7,565 bases of DNA from Desulfobacteraceae bacterium (GTDB lineage: Bacteria; Desulfobacterota; DSM-4660; Desulfatiglandales; Desulfatiglandaceae), in NCBI GenBank assembly GCA_030597505.1, contig JAUVRS010000117.1, positions 1 to 7,565 of the forward strand. Direction: 5' to 3'. Both the position numbers and the translations under genes were made by a program. The notes below the pieces were generated by a model. It worked only from the letters and a program-made list of their open reading frames with translations. It was not told where the DNA came from and searched no databases. The first letter of the stretch is position 1. Each line of letters opens with the position of its first letter. This document shows positions 1-6,303 of the stretch, in pieces.

Positions 1-784
1 AACCATATCCCACTATCTCCGCATATATGTGGGCGCCTCTTTCAAGGGCCTGTTCACACTCTTCCAAAATCAGAATTCCGGCACCTTCTCCCATGACAAA
101 CCCGTCTCGATCCAAGTCAAACGGGCGGGAGGCCTTTTCAGGGTCATCATTTCTCCTTGAAAGGGCCCGCATGGAGCAGAACCCGCCGAGTGACAACGGA
201 TTAACCACTGCCTCCGATCCACCAGCAATAACGGCGTCCGAAATACCCTCCCTGATCAATCGAAATGCCTCTCCGATGGCGTGACTGCTTGCAGCACAGG
301 CGGTTTCAATGGAGATGTTTGGTCCTTTTACTCCAAACTCAATGGCGATCTGCCCCGGGGCCATATTGGCAATAATACCTGGTATAAAAAAGGGGCTGAT
401 CCGGCTGGGCCCCTTTTCCAAGAGGACTTTGTGGGTGTCCAAAAGCATAGCTAACCCGCCCAGACCCGAACCGCTTAAACATCCCACACGATGGGCATTT
501 GAAGAGTCAATTTTTAGCCCCGAATCTTCCATGGCCATTCGGGCGGAGGCAACTGCGTAGTGAATAAAGACATCAAACCGGCGGATCTGTTGTTTGGTCA
601 AGAAGTCTTCAGATCTGAAGCCTGAAACTTCCCCGGCAATCCGAGACGAAAATGATCTTGCATCAAATTTTGTGATAGGTCCGACGCCGGACTTTCCCTC
701 ACAAACTGCCTCCCAGTTTTTCTCTACACCGGTGCCCAATGGAGTCGTCATCCCAAGACCCGTGACTACAACTCTCCTGGTCAT
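1..784 (-). CDS. fabF: Beta-ketoacyl-ACP synthase II FabF, 5' part, runs off left edge
   Basis: This is the condensing enzyme that elongates acyl-ACP with malonyl-ACP in cytoplasmic type II fatty acid synthesis. An open frame of 261 codons runs from the ATG at 784-782 to the window edge, so about the last third of a roughly 410-residue protein is missing. The N-terminus starts MTRRVVVTGLGMTTPLG, typical of FabF. The nucleophilic cysteine is seen in TACAAS at residue 163, the same number as in E. coli FabF. A GGxEA-like stretch (GGSEAVVNP, about 188-196) and RPFDLDRDGFVMGEGAG (about 220-236) are also family hallmarks. The two active-site histidines lie beyond the edge. GGAG about 7 bases upstream supports the start. 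The gene follows acpP by 32 bases, with no terminator seen, so the two are probably cotranscribed. FabB is less likely given the opening residues and the acpP-fabF order. Confidence 0.95.
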   Translation of the reverse strand, partial: MTRRVVVTGLGMTTPLGTGVEKNWEAVCEGKSGVGPITKFDARSFSSRIAGEVSGFRSEDFLTKQQIRRFDVFIHYAVASARMAMEDSGLKIDSSNAHRVGCLSGSGLGGLAMLLDTHKVLLEKGPSRISPFFIPGIIANMAPGQIAIEFGVKGPNISIETACAASSHAIGEAFRLIREGISDAVIAGGSEAVVNPLSLGGFCSMRALSRRNDDPEKASRPFDLDRDGFVMGEGAGILILEECEQALERGAHIYAEIVGYG

Positions 785-816
785 TTTATCTCTCCAATTT
801 CAGGTCGCCGTTCATC

Positions 817-1053
817 TTATGCCAGAGCCTTATTGACATAATCGATCGCATTTTTGACGGTTCCGATCTTTTCTGCATCTTCATCGGGGATGGAGACATC
901 AAACTCTTCTTCCATGGCCATGATCAGTTCAACCTGATCCAGCGAATCCGCGCCCAAATCATCAACAAATGAGGCCTCTGGGACCACGTCTTCTTCTGCC
1001 ACGTCTAGCTGTTCACAAATAATTGCAATAACCTTTTCCTCTACACTCGCCAT
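817..1053 (-). CDS. acpP: Acyl carrier protein AcpP
   Basis: This small acidic cytoplasmic protein carries growing acyl chains on a 4'-phosphopantetheine arm. The 78-residue length is standard. The attachment motif GADSLDQVEL is present with the modified serine at residue 37, and the helix II region continues as VELIMAMEEEFDVSIPDEDAEKIGTV, a close match to bacterial AcpP proteins (key residues only: D36, S37, L38, E42). The start ATG at 1053-1051 is preceded by a strong AGGAGG ribosome binding site nine bases upstream, as expected for an abundant protein. It sits between fabG (73 bases upstream) and fabF (32 bases downstream), the classic fabG-acpP-fabF order. It probably shares their transcript; no convincing promoter of its own was found in the 73-base gap. 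Confidence 0.97.
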   Translation of the reverse strand: MASVEEKVIAIICEQLDVAEEDVVPEASFVDDLGADSLDQVELIMAMEEEFDVSIPDEDAEKIGTVKNAIDYVNKALA

Positions 1054-1126
1054 TTATAATTACCTCCTGATTAAATTTCTTTTTTACCATGTTGAACGAG
1101 TTTTCAAAACAGCTTGCCGATCTATG

Positions 1127-1876
1127 TCACATGTACATACCCCCACTCACATGGATGACTTGTCCGGTAATATAGCTTGCCCCTTTGGAGCAAAGCCAAT
1201 AGACGGCTTCGGCAATGTCCTTTGGTTTACCGACCCTGCCAAGTGGTATCTGCTCCAGAAAAGCCGCCTTAACCTTTTCGGAGAGGACCGCGGTCATGTC
1301 TGTTTCAACAAACCCGGGTGCAACGGCATTGACAGTGATCCCTCTGCCGGCCACCTCCTTGGCAACACTTTTGCTAAAACCGATAATTCCGGCCTTTGAC
1401 GCCGCGTAGTTAGACTGACCGAAATTTCCTATCGCTCCCACCACTGAAGATATATTTACGATATTTCCCTTTCGTTGCTTTACCATTGATTTTACCACTG
1501 CATGGGTACAATTAAAAACGCTCTTGAGGTTGACCTTGATAACGCTGTCCCAGACATCCTCACCCATTCTCATCAAAAGGGTATCCCTGGTAATACCTGC
1601 ATTATTCACCAGGACATCGATTCTCTCAAACTTGGAGAGTATTTCCTTGAATAGGCCTTCCACAGCCTCAAAGGAAGATACGTCAACCTTGTGGCTTTCT
1701 CCTCCCACCCCTAATTGAGTCAGTTCGTCGAGTGTCTCGTTGGCGGCAGATTCATCCGGATCATAATGGACAAGAATGACCCTGGCCTGTTCCTCTCCAA
1801 ACTTCAAAGCCACAGCTCGCCCTATGCCCTTTGAGCCCCCGGTAATAACTACCACTCTGGAATCCCTGTTGGTCAC
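1127..1876 (-). CDS. fabG: 3-oxoacyl-ACP reductase FabG
   Basis: NADPH-dependent reductase that converts 3-ketoacyl-ACP to 3-hydroxyacyl-ACP in fatty acid elongation. The 249 residues match the family's usual length. Short-chain dehydrogenase motifs are complete and in order: the cofactor-binding TGGSKGIG at residues 12-19, NNAG at 91-94, the catalytic Ser144 in NISSVVG, and Tyr157 and Lys161 in YAASK, followed by APGFVETDMT at about 186-195. The start is a GTG at 1876-1874; AAAGGA six bases upstream supports it, and an in-frame TAG two codons before it rules out a longer product without readthrough. It is followed by acpP and fabF. Upstream, the place usually held by plsX, fabH or fabD is a short non-coding stretch with a plsX relic. 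Other SDR reductases share the fold, but position beside acpP makes FabG the best call. Confidence 0.96.
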   Translation of the reverse strand: MTNRDSRVVVITGGSKGIGRAVALKFGEEQARVILVHYDPDESAANETLDELTQLGVGGESHKVDVSSFEAVEGLFKEILSKFERIDVLVNNAGITRDTLLMRMGEDVWDSVIKVNLKSVFNCTHAVVKSMVKQRKGNIVNISSVVGAIGNFGQSNYAASKAGIIGFSKSVAKEVAGRGITVNAVAPGFVETDMTAVLSEKVKAAFLEQIPLGRVGKPKDIAEAVYWLCSKGASYITGQVIHVSGGMYM

Positions 1877-2123
1877 AATCTATCCTTTTAGGTGTCTTGT
1901 AAAATCACCTTCGGGTCTTAAATCTGCCATCATCTATTAAAAACCTGGATGTCTATCTATCGGTCCAGTTTATTGGTCAGATAATTAATCAGAACATACA
2001 GTTTGAGTCAGAAAGTCCAATTTCTTAGCACAGACAAGACGCTCAAATCCGTACAAGAATTCATGCCCTGATTCTTCCACGGCAAAGTCACCTCACCCAT
2101 CAAACCTGAGAAAATATCTACCC
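1877..2123 (-). other. Non-coding spacer between plsX relic and fabG
   Basis: Roughly 250 bases without a recognisable gene. All three minus-strand frames were translated and each is broken by stops. The longest open stretch (1985-2092, 35 codons, containing EESGHEFLYGFERLV) resembles no protein I recognise and may be decayed coding sequence or chance. A 17-codon mini-ORF at 1880-1933 (MMADLRPEGDFTRHLKG) ends in a TAG and is in frame with fabG. An inverted repeat, CTGGA at 1945-1949 and TCCAG at 1964-1968, is followed in the minus-strand direction by a run of five T; the five-pair stem with a 14-base loop is too weak to call a terminator. Given the plsX relic directly upstream, this is most simply the scar of a deletion, but it may also hold fabG regulatory sequence. 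Confidence 0.5.
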
Positions 2124-2207
2124 TTAAATTCCGACAAATTCCACTGTGCCCTGAACAATCGCTTCCGGAGAATTGCCTCCGTGCGTTGCATCCAAGGCCA
2201 TTTTCAC
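2124..2207 (-). pseudogene. plsX: Relic of plsX (phosphate acyltransferase), N-terminal 27 codons only
   Basis: PlsX normally makes acyl-phosphate from acyl-ACP for phospholipid synthesis and is about 330-350 residues long. Here a frame beginning with GTG at 2207-2205, two bases from the rpmF stop, encodes VKMALDATHGGNSPEAIVQG and seven more residues before TAA. It lines up with the usual PlsX opening, M-K-[IM]-A-[LV]-D-A-M-G-G-D-x-x-P-E-A-I-V-x-G: ALDA, the PEAIV segment and the following glycine are kept, while MGGD has become THGG. The gene after rpmF is very often plsX, which supports the call. Only 247 bases remain before fabG, so over 90 percent of the gene is absent, implying deletion as well as a stop. 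An expressed short peptide coupled to rpmF, or a deletion peculiar to this assembly, cannot be ruled out. Confidence 0.68.
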
Positions 2208-2208
2208 A

Positions 2209-2391
2209 TCAGCTCTCTTTTGTCTTAAGAATTGTTCTGCCCTTGTAGGTCCCGCACTCCGGGCACACATGATGGGGTAACACAGGCTCGTGACAATGGG
2301 GGCAAGCAATGACATTGGGCATTTTCAAGCTATGGTGTGAACGTCTGGTGTCCCGTTTTGACTTTGATGTTTTCTTTTTTGGTACAGCCAT
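2209..2391 (-). CDS. rpmF: 50S ribosomal protein L32
   Basis: Small basic protein of the large ribosomal subunit. The 60 residues begin MAVPKKKTSKSKRDTRRSHH, the conserved L32 opening rich in lysine and arginine. Four cysteines in two CxxC pairs (C30/C33 in CPHC and C43/C46 in CPEC) form the zinc-ribbon, so this is the zinc-binding (C+) form of L32 rather than the cysteine-free paralogue found in some genomes. The ATG at 2391-2389 lies nine bases after the yceD stop; the nearest purine-rich site, GGAG, is inside the end of yceD and somewhat distant (14 bases), which suggests translation coupled to yceD. The yceD-rpmF pair is conserved across many bacterial phyla. Confidence 0.97.
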   Translation of the reverse strand: MAVPKKKTSKSKRDTRRSHHSLKMPNVIACPHCHEPVLPHHVCPECGTYKGRTILKTKES

Positions 2392-2400
2392 ACTATAATT

Positions 2401-2934
2401 TTAATCTCCTCTGAATCTTAGGCCCTTTAGTTTCGAAAAACCGGGGTGCCCTTTTTTTTGCTGGCACACACATTTTGTTTTGTTCAAGTCTGTTCCACAA
2501 ATTGGACAGAGCCCGAGACAACTTTCCCTGCATTGGGACTTCATGGGCAGGGACAAATAGACCTGTTCCCTTATTATTTCATCCAGTTCAATTTGCCCCT
2601 CTTTTACAAATTCAACAGAGAGGTCCTCTTCCTCCAGTTCAACTTCAGTGGATTCGTCATCAGATAGGCTTGCGGCCAGAGAAAAACTGAAATCACAATC
2701 CAAATCCTGGGAGTAAGGCTCAAGGCATCTGTCACATCGAATCCGAAGCCGGCCGTTCAAACGACCCTCAAGCAAATACACCTGATCTGTCTTGGAAATA
2801 CTCAATGATGCCTCAAGTGGACCATCAAGTCCCAGAAACCGACCGTCTTCCCCGGTATCGGGCCACCAGGCCCTTTCAAGAGTAAGATTGAAATGACGAG
2901 GATCATCTGAAATGGATTTCAGATCAACAATCAT
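2401..2934 (-). CDS. yceD: YceD/DUF177 family protein, upstream partner of rpmF
   Basis: Member of the DUF177 (YceD) family that almost always precedes rpmF; in plants and E. coli homologues have been linked to 23S rRNA accumulation, so a role in ribosome assembly is likely but not shown here. The 177 residues match family length. A CDRC pair (C67, C70) lies in the middle, followed by an acidic stretch (about 92-105, rich in D and E), and a C-terminal cluster CRESCLGLCPICGTDLN (C135, C139, C143, C146) with further cysteines C155 and C157, which could bind a metal. The chosen ATG is at 2934-2932; two TTG codons just upstream (2940-2935) are alternative starts and AAGG lies 10 bases before the ATG. 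A well-formed promoter stands 64 bases upstream. It heads the yceD-rpmF-fab cluster. Confidence 0.92.
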   Translation of the reverse strand: MIVDLKSISDDPRHFNLTLERAWWPDTGEDGRFLGLDGPLEASLSISKTDQVYLLEGRLNGRLRIRCDRCLEPYSQDLDCDFSFSLAASLSDDESTEVELEEEDLSVEFVKEGQIELDEIIREQVYLSLPMKSQCRESCLGLCPICGTDLNKTKCVCQQKKGHPGFSKLKGLRFRGD

Positions 2935-2997
2935 CAACAACAGACCTTATAAAAGAACAGTTAAACAGATGCCAACCTATCAATAATAAAGTGCATA

Positions 2998-3025
2998 AGT
3001 ATATAAGATGCTATGATTTTGTCAA
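2998..3025 (-). promoter_or_regulatory. Sigma-70-type promoter for the yceD-rpmF-fab cluster
   Basis: Reading the minus strand, TTGACA (perfect -35, at 3025-3020) is followed after 16 bases by TATACT (five of six to the -10 consensus, at 3003-2998). Transcription would start near 2991, giving a leader of about 55-60 bases before yceD. The surrounding sequence is AT-rich and lies in a 192-base gap after hpt, a sensible place for a new transcript. No operator is recognisable; no repeat resembling a FapR or FabR site was identified by eye. Confidence 0.75.
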
Positions 3026-3126
3026 GAAAATTAATCTTTTCCCGGGATCGAAGGCTGTGGGCAAAGGAAGTTTGGGCTTAGAAGAGGTCGGTATCTCTGG
3101 GCACAAGGGGGGATGTTTAAATTTTG

Positions 3127-3633
3127 TTACGGGATAATTTTTATACAGGGCAAATTCCTGTATTTCTGTTCACAATCAAGACCATAGCCCACGACAAATT
3201 TATCAGGGATTTCAAACCCCACATAATCCGCCTCCATATCAACCTCCCTTCGCGAAGGTTTGTCAAGAAGACACACAACCCTCAGGCTCCCGACTTTTCT
3301 CTTTATCAATTCCTCTTTGAGCGCTTTTATTGTCCTGCCGGTGTCAATAATATCCTCTATGAGCAGGACCTCTTTTCCTTTTACATCCACATCCATTGAA
3401 AATTTCACCTTACCGCTTGACTCCGTGCCAACATAGCTCCTGGCTACAGCGCAGTCCACTGCCACATCTATGTTATTGCGGCTGAGGTCCCGCACCAGAT
3501 CAGCACAAAAAATGAAGGCTCCCTTAAGTACAAAGATGGCAAAAAGATGCCCAGAACTGCAATCCGTGGCTATCCTCTTAGCCAGCTCGGACACTTTTTT
3601 TTTGATCTGACTTTCAGTTATCAGTATCTTCAT
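3127..3633 (-). CDS. hpt: Hypoxanthine phosphoribosyltransferase
   Basis: Cytoplasmic purine-salvage enzyme joining hypoxanthine (often also guanine) to PRPP to give IMP or GMP. The 168 residues are close to the usual 170-180. Visible motifs: the LKG loop (VLKGAF, residues 35-40), the flexible-loop region SYVGTESSG (66-74), the PRPP-binding VLLIEDIIDTGRT (89-101) with catalytic Asp97, the purine-contacting LLDKPSRR (122-129), and the C-terminal DYVGFEIPDKFVVGYGLD (136-153). The ATG at 3633-3631 gives the family-typical opening MKILITESQI, but no clear ribosome binding site precedes it. The frame stays open a further 38 codons upstream, with AGGAGG at about 3705-3710 but no standard start at proper spacing. 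The gene lies 149 bases after the NuoF-like gene and may be a separate transcript or a read-through from it. The nearby reading frame extension does not look like HPRT sequence. Confidence 0.94.
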   Translation of the reverse strand: MKILITESQIKKKVSELAKRIATDCSSGHLFAIFVLKGAFIFCADLVRDLSRNNIDVAVDCAVARSYVGTESSGKVKFSMDVDVKGKEVLLIEDIIDTGRTIKALKEELIKRKVGSLRVVCLLDKPSRREVDMEADYVGFEIPDKFVVGYGLDCEQKYRNLPCIKIIP

Positions 3634-3711
3634 GGTTTTAGTCGGGCCAATAGCCGGTCGACCGTTTATCTTGCTTCCACTGGATTTGACTTCAGTGATC
3701 CACAACCTCCT

Positions 3712-3731
3712 AAAAAGCCGGGAGAAACCCG
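3712..3731 (-). terminator. Possible weak terminator between the formate dehydrogenase genes and hpt
   Basis: On the minus strand CGGG (3731-3728), a five-base loop TTTCT and CCCG (3722-3719) are followed after two bases by a run of five T (3716-3712). The stem is only four pairs, though all G-C, so termination would be partial at best. Its place 52 bases after the NuoF-like stop codon fits the end of the redox operon. An AGGAGG directly downstream suggests that some transcripts continue into hpt. Confidence 0.3.
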
Positions 3732-3782
3732 CGTTACTCAAGATCACTCAGAAATCAGGGGTTGTTGGGAGATAGTTTTTTG

Positions 3783-5672
3783 TCAAAAAATGGCATCATA
3801 GCGGCAATTACTTATGCACGTCAAACACTTGATGCACTTTTCTTTGTCAATAAATGCCGGCTCCTTTTTTTTCCACTCGATGGCCTGAACCGGGCATTTC
3901 TTAAAACAAACGCCGCATTTTTTACACTGATCAATATCCACCTCAAATTTGAGCAGTGCGGCACATCGTTTGGCAGGGCATGTCTTGTCATAAATATGCG
4001 TTTCATACTCGTCTTTAAAATACTGGAGTGTTGACAAAATGGGATTGGGCCCTGTCTGCCCAAGACCGCACAGGGCCGAATCCTTTATCATGGCGCTCAA
4101 TTCCTCCAGAAGTTCAATATCACCTGGCTCGCCCTTTCCGTGTGTAATTTTTTCCAGAATTTCCAGCATCCGTCTGGTGCCCTCCCGGCAAGGAGTACAT
4201 TTTCCGCATGATTCTTCCTGGATAAAATCCATAAAAAATCGAGCCATATCCACCATGCAGGTATGATCGTCCATGACGATCATACCGCCGGAGCCCATTA
4301 TTGCACCCACCTTGACAATGGATTCAAAATCCACCGGAGTATCTATAAACTCTGCGGGTACACAACCTCCGGAGGGGCCGCCCAATTGAACAGCCTTGAA
4401 TTCTCGTTTCTTGCCCGGGATACCTCCGCCCACGTCAAAGATGATGTTTCTCAAAGGTGTGCCCATGGGCACCTCTACCAGACCGATATTCTTTATATCT
4501 CCTGTCAGCGCAAACACCTTGGTTCCTTTGCTGGTTTCCGTGCCTATGTCAGCGTACCACGCGCCTCCTTTGAGTATAATCTGTGCCACATTGGCATAGG
4601 TTTCCACATTGTTCAGAACCGTAGGTCTTTTAAAAAGTCCCTGTTGGGCAGGGAACGGCGGTCGGGGACGCGGCATTCCCCGATGACCCTCTATGGATCT
4701 GATCAGGGCGGTCTCTTCCCCACAAACAAAGGCCCCCGCCCCCTGATATATTTCCAGGTCAAAACCATAACCGCTCCCCAGAATGTCTTCCCCCAGAAGC
4801 CCGTACTCCCTTGCCTTAGAGATTGCAATGTTAAGCCTTTTAACTGCAAGAGGGTATTCTGCTCTGCAGTATACATAACCGTAATGAGATCCGATGGCTT
4901 TGGCTGCAACTATCATTCCCTCCACAACCGCATGGGGATCCGCCTCCAAAACGCTTCTGTCCATAAACGCCCCCGGATCCCCCTCGTCAGCGTTACAAAG
5001 TACATATTTCAGATCTCCGGATGATTTGGCCGCAAATTCCCACTTAAGCCCGGTGGGAAAACCAGCACCGCCTCGCCCTCTGAGACCTGAAGTCTTGAGT
5101 TCCGAAATGATATCTTTAGCCGTCATTTCCAACAAGGCCTTGGCCGCACCGAGATAACCGTCAACGGCTATATAGTCATCAATGACCTCGGGGTCGACGA
5201 TCCCCTTGTTTTTGAGCACAATGAGTTCCTGTTCGGCAAAAAAAGGTATATCATTCAAACGGGGAATGGGCTTTTTTGTGTCGGGAGCAACAAACATCAA
5301 CCGCTCAATAAAACGGCCGTTGATCAGATGTTCTTCGACAATTTCGACAGCATCGTCCATTTTGAGTTTCTGATAAAAAATCCCGTCCGGCTGGACCACC
5401 ATCACCGGTCCCTGGGCACAAAACCCGTTGCACCCCGTTTCTACAACACTATATTTGTCCTGGAAGCCCCGCTTGGCTATCTCCTTTCTCAAGGCATCTA
5501 TTACCTCCAGACTACCGGTCGCGTGGCACCCGGTACCCCCGCAAATCAAGAGGTGCTTCTTTTTACGTTCGTCGGGCGTGAGAGTCTCCAGGGCCTTTTC
5601 TTTTCTCAAAGAAAAGACAACACGTCCCTTTTCCTTTATCGCCTCAAGACCCTGAATATTGAGCTTCGGCAT
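3783..5672 (-). CDS. nuoF: NuoF/HydB-type NADH-binding flavin iron-sulfur subunit of formate dehydrogenase
   Basis: Diaphorase subunit passing electrons between NAD(H), FMN and iron-sulfur clusters, probably soluble. The 629 residues are longer than respiratory NuoF (about 440) through added domains at both ends. In order: a thioredoxin-like [2Fe-2S] domain at about 38-115 with C44, C49, C81 and C85; the FMN-binding GRGGAGFPTGLKW (199-211); NADEGDPGAFMDRS (227-240); the NADH-binding GAGAFVCGEETALIRSIEG (311-329); an SLBB-like region (about 390-450); a [4Fe-4S] site from C489, C492, C496 and C535; and a C-terminal ferredoxin domain with C583, C586, C589, C593 and C613, C616, C619, C623. This is the layout of HydB/HndC in electron-bifurcating enzymes. 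The ATG has GGAGG seven bases upstream. It follows the NuoE-like gene by 43 bases and ends the fdhA operon. A hydrogenase partner is possible, but the adjoining catalytic gene is formate dehydrogenase. Confidence 0.94.
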   Translation of the reverse strand: MPKLNIQGLEAIKEKGRVVFSLRKEKALETLTPDERKKKHLLICGGTGCHATGSLEVIDALRKEIAKRGFQDKYSVVETGCNGFCAQGPVMVVQPDGIFYQKLKMDDAVEIVEEHLINGRFIERLMFVAPDTKKPIPRLNDIPFFAEQELIVLKNKGIVDPEVIDDYIAVDGYLGAAKALLEMTAKDIISELKTSGLRGRGGAGFPTGLKWEFAAKSSGDLKYVLCNADEGDPGAFMDRSVLEADPHAVVEGMIVAAKAIGSHYGYVYCRAEYPLAVKRLNIAISKAREYGLLGEDILGSGYGFDLEIYQGAGAFVCGEETALIRSIEGHRGMPRPRPPFPAQQGLFKRPTVLNNVETYANVAQIILKGGAWYADIGTETSKGTKVFALTGDIKNIGLVEVPMGTPLRNIIFDVGGGIPGKKREFKAVQLGGPSGGCVPAEFIDTPVDFESIVKVGAIMGSGGMIVMDDHTCMVDMARFFMDFIQEESCGKCTPCREGTRRMLEILEKITHGKGEPGDIELLEELSAMIKDSALCGLGQTGPNPILSTLQYFKDEYETHIYDKTCPAKRCAALLKFEVDIDQCKKCGVCFKKCPVQAIEWKKKEPAFIDKEKCIKCLTCISNCRYDAIF

Positions 5673-5715
5673 TAGAATACCTCCATAAAGGGCACTCCGA
5701 CCCCATTACAAACCG

Positions 5716-6216
5716 CTATTCATAACGACTCAGTATCTCTAAAACCTGATCCGGGGCAACCCCGCCGTGAGTGTCCGAATTGATAACGATTACGGGTGCC
5801 AGCCCACAGGCGCCCAGACAACGCACTGCCTCGAGTGAAAATCGTCTGTCTTCGGTAGTGGCCCCCACCTCCAGGCTAAATTGGGACTGGATACGATTCA
5901 GCACCTCGGCTATACCCCTTACATAACATGCGGTGCCCATGCACACTTTTATAATATGTCTTCCCTTTGGAACCATGGAAAAATAGGAATAAAATGTTAC
6001 AACACCATATACAGTGCTCCCGGGAATATTTAGCCCCTTTCCAATATACTCCTGGAGTTCAACGGGAAGATACCCCACACTCCCCTGACACTCTTCAAGT
6101 GCCGGGATAAGATTGACAGGCCTGTTTTTGTAGTAATCGATCACCTCATCCACTTTTGCCATCACCTCGGGTGTCAGGTCGGGGTTCAAATCAGCAAGGT
6201 TTTTTTTGTGTAACAT
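5716..6216 (-). CDS. nuoE: NuoE/HydC-type [2Fe-2S] subunit
   Basis: Thioredoxin-like ferredoxin subunit that works beside the NuoF-like flavoprotein in electron transfer to or from NAD. The 166 residues are of usual length. A helical N-terminal part (about 15-80) contains the family stretches LIPALEECQGSVGYLP and TVYGVVTFYSYFSM, and the C-terminal domain carries the cluster ligands as CMGTAC (C92, C97) and CLGAC (C133, C137), the C-x4-C and C-x3-C pattern of NuoE and HydC. The ATG at 6216-6214 has GGTGGAG eight bases upstream. It lies 87 bases after fdhA and 43 bases before the NuoF-like gene, so the three are probably one transcript and one enzyme. The same family occurs in complex I and NAD-linked hydrogenases, but no other subunits of those are seen here. 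Confidence 0.94.
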   Translation of the reverse strand: MLHKKNLADLNPDLTPEVMAKVDEVIDYYKNRPVNLIPALEECQGSVGYLPVELQEYIGKGLNIPGSTVYGVVTFYSYFSMVPKGRHIIKVCMGTACYVRGIAEVLNRIQSQFSLEVGATTEDRRFSLEAVRCLGACGLAPVIVINSDTHGGVAPDQVLEILSRYE

Positions 6217-6303
6217 GATGTATACTCCACCTGATATGGTAACCTGTGTTCTGACCTCACGTGTCAGTTTCCTTTGCCTTTTTATGTTTCCATTGTTTAT
6301 AAT

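Noticed and set aside
1054..1126. Promoter for acpP in the fabG-acpP gap
   Set aside because: TTGAAA and TTCAAC could serve as -35 boxes, but no good -10 element lies at proper spacing.
1124..1399. Plus-strand open frame opposite fabG
   Set aside because: It is antisense to the complete and well-supported fabG and shows no protein-like motifs.
1945..1968. Terminator upstream of fabG
   Set aside because: The CTGGA/TCCAG stem has only five pairs with a 14-base loop; too weak to call despite the following T run.
2941..3126. Terminator after hpt
   Set aside because: The stretch between the hpt stop and the promoter has no G-C rich inverted repeat followed by a T run.
3634..3747. N-terminal extension of hpt to the upstream start
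   Set aside because: The extra 38 residues do not resemble HPRT, and the family's usual opening begins at the internal methionine at 3633.
4263..5024. Long plus-strand open frame (253 codons) opposite the NuoF-like gene
   Set aside because: It lies wholly antisense to a gene with a full set of conserved motifs, has no recognisable family features and no context; it is a by-product of the codon pattern on the other strand.
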